Shown: piece by piece, positions 43,319 through 53,401 of the stretch | Position numbering within the stretch: position 1 is the first letter of the stretch | Layout: the number at the start of each line of letters is the position of its first letter | Origin: [Clostridium] aminophilum | GTDB taxonomy: Bacteria > Bacillota > Clostridia > Lachnospirales > Lachnospiraceae | Assembly: GCF_900101295.1 (NCBI RefSeq) | Contig: NZ_FOIL01000014.1 | Location: 1 to 62,108 of the forward strand | Reading direction: 5' to 3' | Length of the DNA: 62,108 nt | Notes under the pieces: model-generated | What the model saw: only the letters and a program-made list of their open reading frames with translations | What the model was told of the DNA's origin: nothing | Databases searched by the model: none | Translations under genes and position numbers: made by a program

Positions 43319-43497
43319 ATTGACAAGGCGGAATGATTCTTCCGCGGATTTGTCCGGAGATTTCAGTGGATCAAAATGTGACGAACCCGGGCGGGAGGTG
43401 AACTTCCGAAAACCGAGCCGGACGAATCAGAGAGGCAGGGATCGGTCTTCGGACAGATGAAAGAGAAGCGTTTCACAAAGGGAAAGCGGGGAATCAC

Positions 43498-44493
43498 ATG
43501 GCGAGTATTCGGGATGTAGCTCGGCTGGCCGGCGTTTCGCCGTCGACCGTTTCGAGAGTTATGAACGGAACAGCAAACGTAAACGATGAAAAAGTGAAGA
43601 GAGTGCAGCAGGCAATTGAGGAAACCGGATTTCGGCCGAATGAGCTGGCCCGGATGCTGTACCGGAAATCTTCCAATATCATCGGCGTCATCGTTCCGAA
43701 TATCGAAAATCCTTTCTTCAGCGAGATTGCGAGATCCATCGAGGAAGAATCTTATAAACACGGATATCGGATTCTGCTCTGCAGTTCAAATGATGACACG
43801 CAGAAAGAGCAGATCAATATTCAGATGCTTGTCCGGATGAAGGCCGACGGCATCATTTTGATGACAAACAGCACCACCGAAGATTACGCGAACATCATTG
43901 TGGATGTTCCAGTTGTGGTGGTGGACCGCCGCGTTGTCATGGGCAATGAGGTGGCCTATATTCAGGCGGATCACTATGAGGGCGGCCGTCTTGCGCTGAA
44001 GCATCTGGTGGAGTGCGGTTGCAGAAGCATCGTCTGTATGCGCGGTCCGCTGGAACTGACGTCCGGCCGTGACCGGTACCGCGGATATGAAACTGCTGCG
44101 AAGGAAAATGACATCCGGATTCAGGTGGTGGATGCCGGCTACAGCTTTAAGGACGGCGACGGGGCGACGGAAAATCTTCTCCGGGATTATCCGGATGTGG
44201 ACGGGATTATCGCACCGAACGATATGGTTGCATTGGCGGTCTATAAAAATTTGTTCCGCCGCGGCATTCGCGTTCCGGAGGATGTTCAGCTGATCGGCTT
44301 TGATGACATTCCGCTGGCGGAACTTCTCACGCCGGAACTGACGACGATCGAGCAGCCGATCCGGACAATGGGACGCATGGCGGTGGAGATTATCGTGAAA
44401 AACAGCGCGGGGGAACCCTTTGAAAAAGATAACATACTTCCGGTCAAACTTGTTCGAAGAGAGACAACCGGATGTTTGTCGGAGATGAAATAA
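43498..44493 (+). CDS. rbsR: LacI-family ribose operon regulator
   Basis: A 331-residue repressor: N-terminal LacI helix-turn-helix (MASIRDVARLAGVSPSTVSRVMNG), hinge helix (RPNELARML), and periplasmic-binding-protein-like effector domain (IGVIVPNIENPFFSEI). It heads a ribose operon and a palindromic operator overlaps its transcription start, so autoregulation and ribose (or ribose phosphate) response are likely. The gene name rests on position. It is followed 51 bases later by rbsK. Confidence 0.9.
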   Translation: MASIRDVARLAGVSPSTVSRVMNGTANVNDEKVKRVQQAIEETGFRPNELARMLYRKSSNIIGVIVPNIENPFFSEIARSIEEESYKHGYRILLCSSNDDTQKEQINIQMLVRMKADGIILMTNSTTEDYANIIVDVPVVVVDRRVVMGNEVAYIQADHYEGGRLALKHLVECGCRSIVCMRGPLELTSGRDRYRGYETAAKENDIRIQVVDAGYSFKDGDGATENLLRDYPDVDGIIAPNDMVALAVYKNLFRRGIRVPEDVQLIGFDDIPLAELLTPELTTIEQPIRTMGRMAVEIIVKNSAGEPFEKDNILPVKLVRRETTGCLSEMK

Positions 44494-44544
44494 GCCTGCG
44501 GGCGGAATCATTTCCCGTATAGAAAGAGAAAGCAGGAATAACCT

Positions 44545-45435
44545 ATGATGAAAATTGCAGTTGTAGGAAGCATCAACGTGGACATGACGGTGACGGCAGA
44601 GCGGATCCCGAAGAAGGGAGAAACGCTTCGCGGTGACAGCCTTCACTACATTCCGGGCGGCAAGGGCGCAAATCAGGCGGTTGCCATGGCAAAACTCGGC
44701 GCGGAGGTCGAGATGTTCGGCCTTGTGGGCGATGACGCGATGGGCGTGAAGATGATTGACAACCTGAAGGCACAGGGGGTCAAATGTGATCACATCGGTA
44801 CCGTGAAGGGCGAATCCACGGGAACGGCGGTCATCACCGTCGGTGAGAGCGACAACACCATCATTGTGGTGGCCGGCGCAAACGGAAAAGTGGACAAGAA
44901 TTATATCGACGGTGTAAAAGATGCTCTTCTTGCACAGGATATGGTGGTTCTTCAGCATGAGATCCCGTTGGAGACCGTGGCCTACATTGTGAACCTTATG
45001 AGCGAGCACGGGGTTCCGGTGGTTCTGAATCCGGCTCCGGCAGCGAATGTTCCGGCGGAGATCGTGGAGAAGGTAACCTATCTGACTCCGAACGAGCATG
45101 AGGCGGTTCTGATTTTCGGTGAGGGAGCATCCACCGAGGAACTTCTGAGAAAGTATCCGGAAAAGCTGATCATCACGCAGGGATCCAGAGGCGTTTCCAC
45201 CTGCCTTGCGGACGGCACAATTCTGACGGTTCCGGCACGGAAAGTAGAAGTCGTGGATACCACCGGCGCAGGCGACACCTTGAACGGTGCGTTTGCGGTT
45301 CGGCGCGCGGCCGGTGATGATATGGAGAAAGCGCTGATTTATGCCAATGCGGCGGCAAGCCTTTCCATCGGAAAGTTCGGCGCCCAGGGCGGCATGCCGA
45401 CAGCGGAGGAAGTTGAGGAGGTTCTGAACAAATGA
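44545..45435 (+). CDS. rbsK: Ribokinase
   Basis: A 296-residue PfkB-family kinase that phosphorylates D-ribose at O5. GGKGANQA near the N-terminus and DTTGAGDTLNGAF (anion hole and catalytic Asp) near the C-terminus are intact. Two adjacent ATGs (44545, 44548) follow AGGAAT. It overlaps rbsD by four bases. Confidence 0.95.
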   Translation: MMKIAVVGSINVDMTVTAERIPKKGETLRGDSLHYIPGGKGANQAVAMAKLGAEVEMFGLVGDDAMGVKMIDNLKAQGVKCDHIGTVKGESTGTAVITVGESDNTIIVVAGANGKVDKNYIDGVKDALLAQDMVVLQHEIPLETVAYIVNLMSEHGVPVVLNPAPAANVPAEIVEKVTYLTPNEHEAVLIFGEGASTEELLRKYPEKLIITQGSRGVSTCLADGTILTVPARKVEVVDTTGAGDTLNGAFAVRRAAGDDMEKALIYANAAASLSIGKFGAQGGMPTAEEVEEVLNK

Positions 45436-45845
45436 AGAGAAACGGAATTCTGAACGCGGACATTTCCCGGGTTCTTTCTTATATGGGACACACCGACACC
45501 ATCTGCATCGGAGACTGCGGTCTTCCGATTCCGGAGGAAGTGGAGCGGATTGATCTCGCACTGAAGTTCGGTGAGCCGAAGTTTATCGATGTTCTGGAAG
45601 AAGTTCTGAAAGACATGAAGGTTGAGAAGATCGTTCTCGCCGAGGAGATCAGGGATCAGAATCCGGAGCAGCTGGAAGCGATCCGGAACCTGTTTGAGCG
45701 GTATGAGAAGGGTTTTGATGCCATCGAATTTGTACCGCATGCCGAGCTGAAGAGGCAGACTCTGGACTGCAGAGCCGTGATCCGCAGCGGCGAGACAACA
45801 CCGTATTCGAATATTATTTTGCAGTCCGGCTGCATTTTCGCTTAA
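45432..45845 (+). CDS. rbsD: D-ribose pyranase
   Basis: A 137-residue RbsD/FucU-type mutarotase that converts beta-pyranose ribose to the furanose form used by RbsK. The catalytic His20 (MGHTD) and GDCGLPIP loop are present, as is the C-terminal TxPYxNIIL block (TTPYSNIIL). ATGA overlap with rbsK. Confidence 0.95.
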   Translation: MKRNGILNADISRVLSYMGHTDTICIGDCGLPIPEEVERIDLALKFGEPKFIDVLEEVLKDMKVEKIVLAEEIRDQNPEQLEAIRNLFERYEKGFDAIEFVPHAELKRQTLDCRAVIRSGETTPYSNIILQSGCIFA

Positions 45846-45882
45846 AGAGAGCAGGACTGGATACAGGAAAGGAAGAATTACG

Positions 45883-47367
45883 ATGCAGATTGAAATGCAC
45901 GGCATTAACAAATCCTTCGGCGGCAATGCCGTACTGAAGGATGCCGGCTTCGTTCTCGCAGACGGTGAGATTCATGCCCTTATGGGGGAAAACGGAGCGG
46001 GAAAGTCCACTCTGATGAAGATTCTGACCGGTGTCTACACCAGAGACGCGGGAATCGTCAAAGTGGACGGAAATGAAGTCGTATATAAGAATCCGCAGGA
46101 AGCGGAGGCGGCCGGAATCGTCTTTATCCATCAGGAGCTGAATGTCGTATTCGACATGACGGTTGAGGAAAATATGTTCCTCGGGAAAGAGATTCACAAC
46201 GCTTTCGGCTTCTGTGACCAGAAGGCCATGCGGGCAAAGACAAAGGAGATCCTGGACGGACTCGGCGTGGATATCAATCCGCAGACCGTCATGAGTGATC
46301 TTTCCGTCGGACAGCAGCAGATGATCGAGATTGCCAAGGCACTCATGGTCGATGCCAGGGTCATCATCATGGATGAGCCCACGGCAGCACTCAGCCAGAA
46401 AGAGACGGCAGTGCTGTTCGAGGTCGCCAGAAACCTTCGGGAAAAGGGCGTTTCGATCGTCTACATTTCCCATCGAATGGAAGAGATCTTTGAACTCTGC
46501 GACCGCATCACCGTTCTGCGGGACGGTCAGTATATCGGCACGAAGATGATCAAAGATACCGATATGAATGACATCGTCAAGATGATGATCGGACGTGAGA
46601 TCGGGGAGCGTTTCCCGGAGAGGGATGTGACCATCGGCGACACCGTGATCGAGGTAAAGAATCTTTCCTGCGGAAAGACTTTCCGGGATGTCAGCTTTAA
46701 GGTTCGCGCCGGCGAGGTTCTGGGGGTATCCGGTCTGATGGGCGCGGGGCGCACGGAGATCATGACGGCTATTTTCGGAAACATGCCGAATGTGACCGGT
46801 GAGGTCTTCATCGAAGGAAAGAAAGCGGATATCCGCAGTCCGTGGGATGCCATGAATTACGGCATCGGCATGATCACGGAGGATCGTAAGATCGAGGGCC
46901 TGATGCTGGACAAGAGCATCCGTGAGAACATCACGATCGCCAATCTGAAGCGCCTTTCGAAGAACGGCGTGATGAATAAAAAGGCAGAAGCGGACCTGGT
47001 TGCAGAGGGAATCCGGGAGCTGCACATCAAGTGCACGGGAAGTGAGCATGAAGCGAGCAACCTGTCGGGCGGCAACCAGCAGAAGGTTGTCTTTGCAAAA
47101 TGGATCTTTACCGAACCGAAGGTGCTGATTCTCGACGAGCCGACCAGAGGTGTGGACATCGGCGCGAAAAAAGAGATCTACAGCATTATCAATGAGCTTG
47201 CGGCAAAGGGAGTTGCCATTATCATGGTATCTTCGGAACTTCCGGAGATTCTCGGAATGTCGGATAATATTATGGTCGTTCATGAAGGAAAAGTCAGCGG
47301 CTTCATCGGCAAGGCTGACGCGAATCAGATGAATGTCATGACGCTTGCAACAGGAGGAACCCTTTAA
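45883..47367 (+). CDS. rbsA: Ribose ABC transporter ATP-binding protein
   Basis: A 494-residue double ABC ATPase energising ribose import. First half has Walker A GENGAGKST, signature LSVGQQQ and Walker B IIMDEPT; the second has a degenerate Walker A (GLMGAGRTE), LSGGNQQK and LILDEPT, the usual asymmetry of monosaccharide importers. Its TAA overlaps the rbsC ATG by one base. Confidence 0.95.
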   Translation: MQIEMHGINKSFGGNAVLKDAGFVLADGEIHALMGENGAGKSTLMKILTGVYTRDAGIVKVDGNEVVYKNPQEAEAAGIVFIHQELNVVFDMTVEENMFLGKEIHNAFGFCDQKAMRAKTKEILDGLGVDINPQTVMSDLSVGQQQMIEIAKALMVDARVIIMDEPTAALSQKETAVLFEVARNLREKGVSIVYISHRMEEIFELCDRITVLRDGQYIGTKMIKDTDMNDIVKMMIGREIGERFPERDVTIGDTVIEVKNLSCGKTFRDVSFKVRAGEVLGVSGLMGAGRTEIMTAIFGNMPNVTGEVFIEGKKADIRSPWDAMNYGIGMITEDRKIEGLMLDKSIRENITIANLKRLSKNGVMNKKAEADLVAEGIRELHIKCTGSEHEASNLSGGNQQKVVFAKWIFTEPKVLILDEPTRGVDIGAKKEIYSIINELAAKGVAIIMVSSELPEILGMSDNIMVVHEGKVSGFIGKADANQMNVMTLATGGTL

Positions 47368-48305
47368 TGGATAACAAGAAATCACTTATAAAGCTTCAGG
47401 ATATGGGCGCGCTGATCGCGCTGATCCTTCTCATTGTCGGTATCAGTATCATCAGCCCGCAGTTCCGCACGGTAGACAACTTCCTGTCGCTGCTGCGTCA
47501 GTCGTCCATCAACGGATTTATCGCCTTCGGTATGACCGGCGTTATCCTGACCGGCGGCATTGATCTGGGCGTCGGTTCGATTCTGGCACTGACCACCGCG
47601 CTGGCGGCGTTCTTTATCAAGGGCGGCATGGCAGTCGGCCTCGCGGTAATTCTGGCACTGGCACTGGGCACGGCCTTCGGCGTAATCAGCGGTATCATGA
47701 TTACCAAGGGAAAACTTCAGCCGTTCATCGCAACGCTGATTACCATGACGGTATTCCGCGGTCTGACCATGATCTTCATGGACGGCAAGCCGATCTCAAA
47801 CCTGGGCGACAGCTTTGCGCTGAAGTTTATCGGTAAGGGCAACCTCTTCGGCATTCCGTTCCCGGTTATTCTGTTTATTCTCGTGTTCGGCATTTTCTAT
47901 TTCCTGCTCCAGAAGACCACCTTCGGACGCAGAATCTACGCCACCGGTTCCAACCCGCAGTCCGCGAAACTGGCCGGCGTCAACATTGACCGCACCAAGA
48001 TTATGGTATATGCGATTTCCGGATGCATGGCCGCACTTTCCGGCCTGATCCTTCTGTCCAGACTTGGTTCCGCGCAGCCGACCCTCGGGCAGAGTTACGA
48101 GATGGATGCCATCGCGGCAACCGCGCTCGGCGGAACCAGCATGAGCGGCGGACGCGGCAAGATCGCCGGCACTTTCATCGGTGTCCTGATCATTGCCGTT
48201 CTGAATAACGGTCTGAATATCCTCGGCGTCTCCTCATACTGGCAGGCGGTTGTAAAGGGTATCGTTATTCTCATCGCGGTTCTTTCGGACAGAAAGCGCG
48301 GATAA
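47367..48305 (+). CDS. rbsC: Ribose ABC transporter permease
   Basis: A 312-residue integral membrane protein with about nine to ten helices of the BPD_transp_2 family. Conserved TGGIDLGVGSI and the ATALGGTSMSGGRG loop, which contacts the ATPase, are present. Starts within the rbsA stop (TAATG). Confidence 0.95.
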   Translation: MDNKKSLIKLQDMGALIALILLIVGISIISPQFRTVDNFLSLLRQSSINGFIAFGMTGVILTGGIDLGVGSILALTTALAAFFIKGGMAVGLAVILALALGTAFGVISGIMITKGKLQPFIATLITMTVFRGLTMIFMDGKPISNLGDSFALKFIGKGNLFGIPFPVILFILVFGIFYFLLQKTTFGRRIYATGSNPQSAKLAGVNIDRTKIMVYAISGCMAALSGLILLSRLGSAQPTLGQSYEMDAIAATALGGTSMSGGRGKIAGTFIGVLIIAVLNNGLNILGVSSYWQAVVKGIVILIAVLSDRKRG

Positions 48306-48351
48306 TTGGATTGTTCTATAAATTAATTATAAATTAGGAGGAGAACAGAAC

Positions 48352-49353
48352 ATGAAACTCAACAAACTTTTCGCAGTAGGAATGGCAGCAATGATGACCA
48401 TGTCCATGGCAGCTTGCGGCGCAGCAACCGTAGACGGCCAGAAGTCCACAACACAGGCAGCAGCAGAGACAACCGCTGCTGCGTCCGAGGCAGCTTCTGA
48501 AGCTTCCAAGGAGTCCGGAGCAGCAGTATCCGGTTCCATCGGACTTTCCGTTTCCACTCTGAACAACCCGTTCTTCGTAACTCTCGAAGAGGGTGCAGAG
48601 GCAAAGGCTAAGGAACTCGGCGTTGAGCTGGTTTCCGTAGACGCAGGCGATGATTCCGCAAAGCAGGCAAGCGATATCGAGGACCTTATCTCCAAGAAGG
48701 TAAGCGTTCTGATCGTAAACCCGGTTGATTCCGATGCCGTTGCTCCGGCTGTAAAGGATGCAATCGCAGCAGGTATCAAGGTTATCGCGGTTGACCGTGT
48801 TGTCAACGGTGTTGACGTAGACTGCTCCATCGCTTCCGATAACGTTGCAGGTGCAGAGTCTGCTACAAAGTTTCTTACAGAGCTTGTAGGAAAAGATGCC
48901 AAGGTTGCAGAGCTTCAGGGTACTCCGGGCGCTTCCGCAGCAATCGACCGCGGAACCGGTTTCCACAACATTGCTGACACCAATCTGAAGGTTGTATCCA
49001 GCCAGACCGGTAACTTCAACCGTTCTGAGGGTATGACTGTTATGGAGAACATGCTCCAGGCAGATGCTGAGATCAAGGGCGTATTCGCTGCAAACGATGA
49101 GATGGCACTCGGCGCAATCGAGGCAATCGGCGACAAGGATATCGCTGTTGTAGGTTTCGATGCTACCGACGACGCTCTGAAGTCCATCCAGGACGGCAAG
49201 ATGAAGGCTACCATCGCTCAGCAGCCGGACCTCATGGGAGCTACCGCTGTTGATACAGCTGCAAAGCTGATGAACGGCGAGGCAGTTGAGAAGTCCATCC
49301 CGGTAGAGGTTACTCTTGTAAGCAAGGATAACGTAAGCAGCTACATCAAATAA
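48352..49353 (+). CDS. rbsB: Ribose-binding lipoprotein
   Basis: A 333-residue substrate-binding protein with a lipobox (MAACG, Cys about residue 22), a short Ala/Ser/Thr/Glu linker and a type I periplasmic-binding fold (LSVSTLNNPFFVTLEEGAEAKAKEL). AGGAGGAG precedes ATG 48352. Codon use is strongly biased compared with the other rbs genes, in line with the large amount of binding protein usually made. Confidence 0.95.
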   Translation: MKLNKLFAVGMAAMMTMSMAACGAATVDGQKSTTQAAAETTAAASEAASEASKESGAAVSGSIGLSVSTLNNPFFVTLEEGAEAKAKELGVELVSVDAGDDSAKQASDIEDLISKKVSVLIVNPVDSDAVAPAVKDAIAAGIKVIAVDRVVNGVDVDCSIASDNVAGAESATKFLTELVGKDAKVAELQGTPGASAAIDRGTGFHNIADTNLKVVSSQTGNFNRSEGMTVMENMLQADAEIKGVFAANDEMALGAIEAIGDKDIAVVGFDATDDALKSIQDGKMKATIAQQPDLMGATAVDTAAKLMNGEAVEKSIPVEVTLVSKDNVSSYIK

Positions 49354-49373
49354 GATATCGTTTAAAATGTTAT

Positions 49374-49714
49374 GATGCGGATCATCCGGATCCGCTTATC
49401 CGATTCTCTCGGAGTTTATAGGACAATGACAGAAGGGCATCCCGCCGGCGCGCGGGGTGCCCTTTGACGTTGTGCAGGATCCGCCGCCGGATTCTTTAAA
49501 TGGTATTCGGTCTTTTTGATTGAAATTGTGATTGGGCCGGAAAGAAAAAAAGGGAATCTTCTTATATCGGGGGGCGCAGAACCGATGAATATGTATAGTA
49601 TGCAGTGAATTGCTTGGGAGAAACAGAAAACGATCAGATTTCATTGGTGGCCCAGACATGAGTTCCGGCGAGTTCCGTTCAAGCCGGCTCCTGCTTTGGC
49701 CCGGAGAAAAAACT
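49374..49714 (+). terminator. Hairpins after rbsB and spacer to the EAL gene
   Basis: GCGGATC/GATCCGC near 49376-49394 is a weak hairpin. A strong 13-bp stem at 49433-49464 (AAGGGCATCCCGC with GCGGGGTGCCCTT, one G-U) ends in TTTG and probably terminates the rbs operon. From about 49470 to 49714 no riboswitch, promoter of consensus quality or gene was recognised. Confidence 0.55.
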
Positions 49715-52117
49715 ATGGAAGAGTTGTATCAGTTCCGCCCCTCCGACCGGAAGGTATATGAGGAGGCGGTTATTCCGTTTGCCGTATATCAGTACTGTAA
49801 TGGTAAAATTCATGTTCTTTTCGTCACGCGGGGGCTCTGTGAGCTGACGCGGATGTCGAGAGAAGAACTCATGGACCGGCTGGAAAATGATATGTATGCG
49901 AATGTTCATCCGCAGGACGCATATGTCATTGCCCAGGCGTCGCTTCGCTTTGCAACGGAAGGCGGAGAATACGATGTGGTCTACCGTGAAAAGTTTTCTT
50001 TTTCGGAAGAGTATCAGGTTCTTCATGCGGTGGGGGCCCATGTCCGCACGCCGGAGGGAACGGTTCTCGGCGTAGTTCGATACAACAATATCACCCGGGC
50101 GATCACTTCCACGGAAAACGTAAAAAAGGTTTTCAACTCATCGCTGGAAGATTTTTACAATCTGGATCCACAGGCGACCTGTATTGTGACCCGGGACCGG
50201 TCCCAGGTTCTGTATGCCAATATTGCGTTTACGCAGATTCTTCCGCCGGTCAAGGGATATGACAGCGGTGTGAATTTCTGGGAGTATTTTTTTGGAAAAA
50301 AATCCCCGGGAAAAGAGGGGTATTTCCGTTCGGTCTGCGGAAAAGGCCCGCAGATCGCCACCGAGATTGCTGCCGGCCGTCCGATTGTTCTCAATGTCAG
50401 GGAAGCCGTCTGGGCGGGAGAGGAAGCCTTTGTCATCCGGGCAGACGAATTGGACAACGTCTACATCGACCAGCTGACCGGTTTGGTCAATCAGGCGTAT
50501 TTTGAACTGAAAGCCGGTGAAAGGATTGCAATTCTCCGTGGCAGCGGTGAGATACCGGTCTGTCTGTTTTACGACATCAATGAGATGAAACTTTATAATG
50601 CCAAGAACGGATTTCAGGACGGAGATGAGCTTTTAAGGAGAGTTGGAGAGGTTCTGCGGAAGGTGTACGGAGATGCGCTGATCGCGAGACTTTCCGACGA
50701 TCATTATGCGATCGTCACGTCGGAAAACGGACTGGAGGACAAAATGATGTCCGCCGCCCCGATGGCGGCGCAGTTGGACCGTGTCGTCAAGATTGTGATT
50801 AAGGCCGGGGTCCGGAGAATTCTTCCGGACGAGGAGATCGATATCTCAATGATTCTGGATCAGGCAAAAACCGCGTGTGATCTGATCCACGGAGACGTCA
50901 CCCGCACCTATCAGTATTACGATGCGGAAATTGAACGGACACTTCAGGACCGGAAATACATTGTCGATCATATCGATGATGCGATTGCAAACGGTGAGAT
51001 TGAGGTGTTTTATCAGCCGCAGATCCGGACCCTGAGCCGTGAACTGTGCGGATTTGAGGCACTGGCCCGATGGCACAGCGCAGAACTCGGATTCCTTCCG
51101 CCCTATCGGTTTATTCCGGCGCTGGAGCGCTCCCACCTGATTCACCGGCTGGACTGTGAAGTGATCCGTCAGATCTGCTGTCGGTATCAGGCGACTGTGA
51201 GAGAAGGAGGAACACCGGTTCCGGTGTCTTTCAACCTGTCACGGCTGGACTTTCAGATGTGTGATATGTTCCGGTTTATTCTGGAGACAACGGATCAATA
51301 CGGCGTGCCGCACGAGATGCTCCATGTGGAGATCACGGAGACGTTGCTCGCATCGAACGACGAGATCATCCGGGAGGCGATCCAAAAGTTTCACGGCGCC
51401 GGTTTTCAGGTGCGGATGGATGATTTCGGAAGCGGTTATTCGTCGCTGAATGTGCTGAAAGATTATGATTTTGATCAGCTGAAGATCGATATGGTCTTCC
51501 TTTCGAAGTTTAATGAGAGATCCCGGAGAATCATCGAATCCATTGTCCAGATGGCAAAATACATCGGAATCCACACCCTAGCGGAAGGCGTGGAGACGGA
51601 GGAACAGTTTGAATTCCTGAACCGCATCGGCTGCGAGGAGGTTCAGGGGTATTATTTCGGCCGGCCGATGCCCTACGAGGAGATCATGGAACACCTTCGG
51701 GAACTTGGAATCGGGCCGGAGAGCCGGGAAGACGCCGAATACCTGACCGGCGCGGGACTCCGGATGGTTCACAACGAAGAGGCGTATGCCATCATGGAAG
51801 ATGACGGCATAAAATTCCGCTATGTAACCATGAACGATGAGTATCTGATCGCGCTCCGCGACATCGGGGAACACTCCATCGATTCGGTTCTCGCACGGAT
51901 CAACCAATACACCAACACCTTCCGCGAGCTGATCCGGAAGGCGGAGGAAAACGGCGGGAAGACGAATTTTACCTTCCGGCATCGGGAGTATTATCTGGGG
52001 ATTGCGCTTCAGATTTTGAACCGCCGGAAGAATAAGACCCTTGTGAAACTGACGATGTCCGGCACGGTCTTTGGAAAAATGACGCGTGATGTGGTCGGTG
52101 CGGAAGAAGGCGCATAA
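49715..52117 (+). CDS. PAS-degenerate GGDEF-EAL protein, probable c-di-GMP phosphodiesterase
   Basis: About 800 residues, no membrane segment. N-terminal PAS-like regions (about 1-240), a GGDEF-fold domain (about 250-395) whose signature is SDDHY instead of GGDEF and so is not a cyclase, an EAL domain (about 410-655) and a C-terminal domain of about 130 residues. The EAL active site is complete: EALARW, the Asn in FNLSR, EITET, MDDFGSGYSS, K in QLKIDM, and AEGVET. It should hydrolyse c-di-GMP. ATG 49715 follows GGAGAAA; an in-frame ATG at 49610 is possible. A second EAL gene lies 1.4 kb away on the other strand. Confidence 0.88.
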   Translation: MEELYQFRPSDRKVYEEAVIPFAVYQYCNGKIHVLFVTRGLCELTRMSREELMDRLENDMYANVHPQDAYVIAQASLRFATEGGEYDVVYREKFSFSEEYQVLHAVGAHVRTPEGTVLGVVRYNNITRAITSTENVKKVFNSSLEDFYNLDPQATCIVTRDRSQVLYANIAFTQILPPVKGYDSGVNFWEYFFGKKSPGKEGYFRSVCGKGPQIATEIAAGRPIVLNVREAVWAGEEAFVIRADELDNVYIDQLTGLVNQAYFELKAGERIAILRGSGEIPVCLFYDINEMKLYNAKNGFQDGDELLRRVGEVLRKVYGDALIARLSDDHYAIVTSENGLEDKMMSAAPMAAQLDRVVKIVIKAGVRRILPDEEIDISMILDQAKTACDLIHGDVTRTYQYYDAEIERTLQDRKYIVDHIDDAIANGEIEVFYQPQIRTLSRELCGFEALARWHSAELGFLPPYRFIPALERSHLIHRLDCEVIRQICCRYQATVREGGTPVPVSFNLSRLDFQMCDMFRFILETTDQYGVPHEMLHVEITETLLASNDEIIREAIQKFHGAGFQVRMDDFGSGYSSLNVLKDYDFDQLKIDMVFLSKFNERSRRIIESIVQMAKYIGIHTLAEGVETEEQFEFLNRIGCEEVQGYYFGRPMPYEEIMEHLRELGIGPESREDAEYLTGAGLRMVHNEEAYAIMEDDGIKFRYVTMNDEYLIALRDIGEHSIDSVLARINQYTNTFRELIRKAEENGGKTNFTFRHREYYLGIALQILNRRKNKTLVKLTMSGTVFGKMTRDVVGAEEGA

Positions 52118-52264
52118 TAGAATTCGAAAGAAAACACAAACATTTTCCTGACTCCTGCTTTTTCGTGGTATAATAAACAGGCTTGAGCGCAAAAACTCCC
52201 GCAGCGGCAGCAGACGGGAGACCGGGCGCCCGGGCAGATTGCTGCAGTGAAATGGAGAAACAGA

Positions 52265-53239
52265 ATGCGAAAAATCGGAGTTTTGGGAGCCGGTGCATGG
52301 GGACTTGCCCTTGCGGACCTTCTCTCGGAAAACGGAAATGATGTGATACTGTGGTCGTCCAGCGCCCTGAAAGCGGAGAATCTCAAGCGGGAGCGTCCGG
52401 CCGGTGCGCCGAAACTGCAGATCACAGCGGATCTGAAAGAGGCGACAGCAGACCGGCAGATCGTTCTGTTTGTGGTCTCGTCCGTTTATGTGAGAAGCGT
52501 GGCAGCGCAGATTCGTCCTTTTATCCGGCCGGATCAGATTATCGTCAGTGCGGTAAAGGGCGTGGAGGCCGATACGCTGTATACCATGACGGATATTCTG
52601 CGGGAGGAACTCGGGAACGTTCCGATCGTCGCGCTGTCCGGTCCGACGCTGGCTGCGGAAGTGGTCATGCGCCATCCGACGACAATTCTCTCGGCCAGTG
52701 ATGATCCGGAAGCGGCGGAGATCGTTCAGGATGCGGTTATGTGCGACAGTATGCGGGCTTACACCAGCGATGATGTCAAAGGCGTGGAGCTTTGCGGCGC
52801 ACTGAAAAATGTCATCGCCCTTGCCACCGGTATCTCCGACGGTCTTGGCTTCGGTTTCAACGCCCGCGCGGCGCTCATCACCCGGGGACTGGCCGAGATG
52901 ATCCGTCTCGGAAAAGCCATGGGATGCCATGAGGCAACGTTTGCGGGACTGGCGGGTCTCGGGGATCTTGTGGCGACGGCGACCAGTACTCTCAGCCGAA
53001 ATTACCGCTGCGGACATTTTATCGGAAAAGAGGGATATGCGCCGGAGACTGCGATCGCGAAAGTCGGTCAGGTCGTTGAGGGCGTCAACATGCTTCCGGC
53101 TGCCATGAAACTGGCTGAGCGGTATCAGGTGGAGATGCCCATCGCCCGTGCGGTCAACTCCATCATCAAAGAGGGAGCGGATCCGAAAGAGACGGTATCG
53201 GAGCTGATGCATCGGAGAAAAAAAGCAGAGACGGAGTAA
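52265..53239 (+). CDS. gpsA: Glycerol-3-phosphate dehydrogenase [NAD(P)+]
   Basis: A 324-residue cytoplasmic enzyme that reduces dihydroxyacetone phosphate to sn-glycerol 3-phosphate for phospholipid synthesis. N-terminal GAGAWG Rossmann motif, SGPTLAAEV, and the catalytic-region ELCGALKNVIALATGISDG are conserved. ATG 52265 follows TGGAGAAA. A tandem repeat and a bidirectional terminator follow. Confidence 0.95.
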   Translation: MRKIGVLGAGAWGLALADLLSENGNDVILWSSSALKAENLKRERPAGAPKLQITADLKEATADRQIVLFVVSSVYVRSVAAQIRPFIRPDQIIVSAVKGVEADTLYTMTDILREELGNVPIVALSGPTLAAEVVMRHPTTILSASDDPEAAEIVQDAVMCDSMRAYTSDDVKGVELCGALKNVIALATGISDGLGFGFNARAALITRGLAEMIRLGKAMGCHEATFAGLAGLGDLVATATSTLSRNYRCGHFIGKEGYAPETAIAKVGQVVEGVNMLPAAMKLAERYQVEMPIARAVNSIIKEGADPKETVSELMHRRKKAETE

Positions 53240-53258
53240 AGAGAGCGAAACAGGACGG

Positions 53259-53375
53259 AAAACGCGGCAGCGCGCATCCGGTGAAAAAGGGCAAAACGCG
53301 GCAGCGCGCATCCGGGAAAAAGGTTAAACGCGGCAGCGCGCATCCGGAAAAAAAAGTTAAATGCGGCATCGTGCA
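53259..53375. repeat. 33-bp tandem repeat after gpsA
   Basis: Three copies of a roughly 33-base unit containing ACGCGGCAGCGCGCATCCGG followed by an A-rich spacer (starting near 53260, 53294 and 53327), and a diverged fourth unit (ATGCGGCATCGTGCAGTCC). The core has an internal GCGCGC. The unit is a multiple of three, but no convincing gene contains it. Confidence 0.8.
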
Positions 53376-53401
53376 GTCCAAAGACAAAGCAGATAAAAGA
53401 T

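Noticed and set aside
43786-45561. 591-codon minus-strand frame opposite the ribose regulator and rbsK
   Set aside because: Antisense to two conserved genes; composition artefact.
49470-49714. Possible c-di-GMP riboswitch before the EAL gene
   Set aside because: The GEMM aptamer hallmarks were not found.
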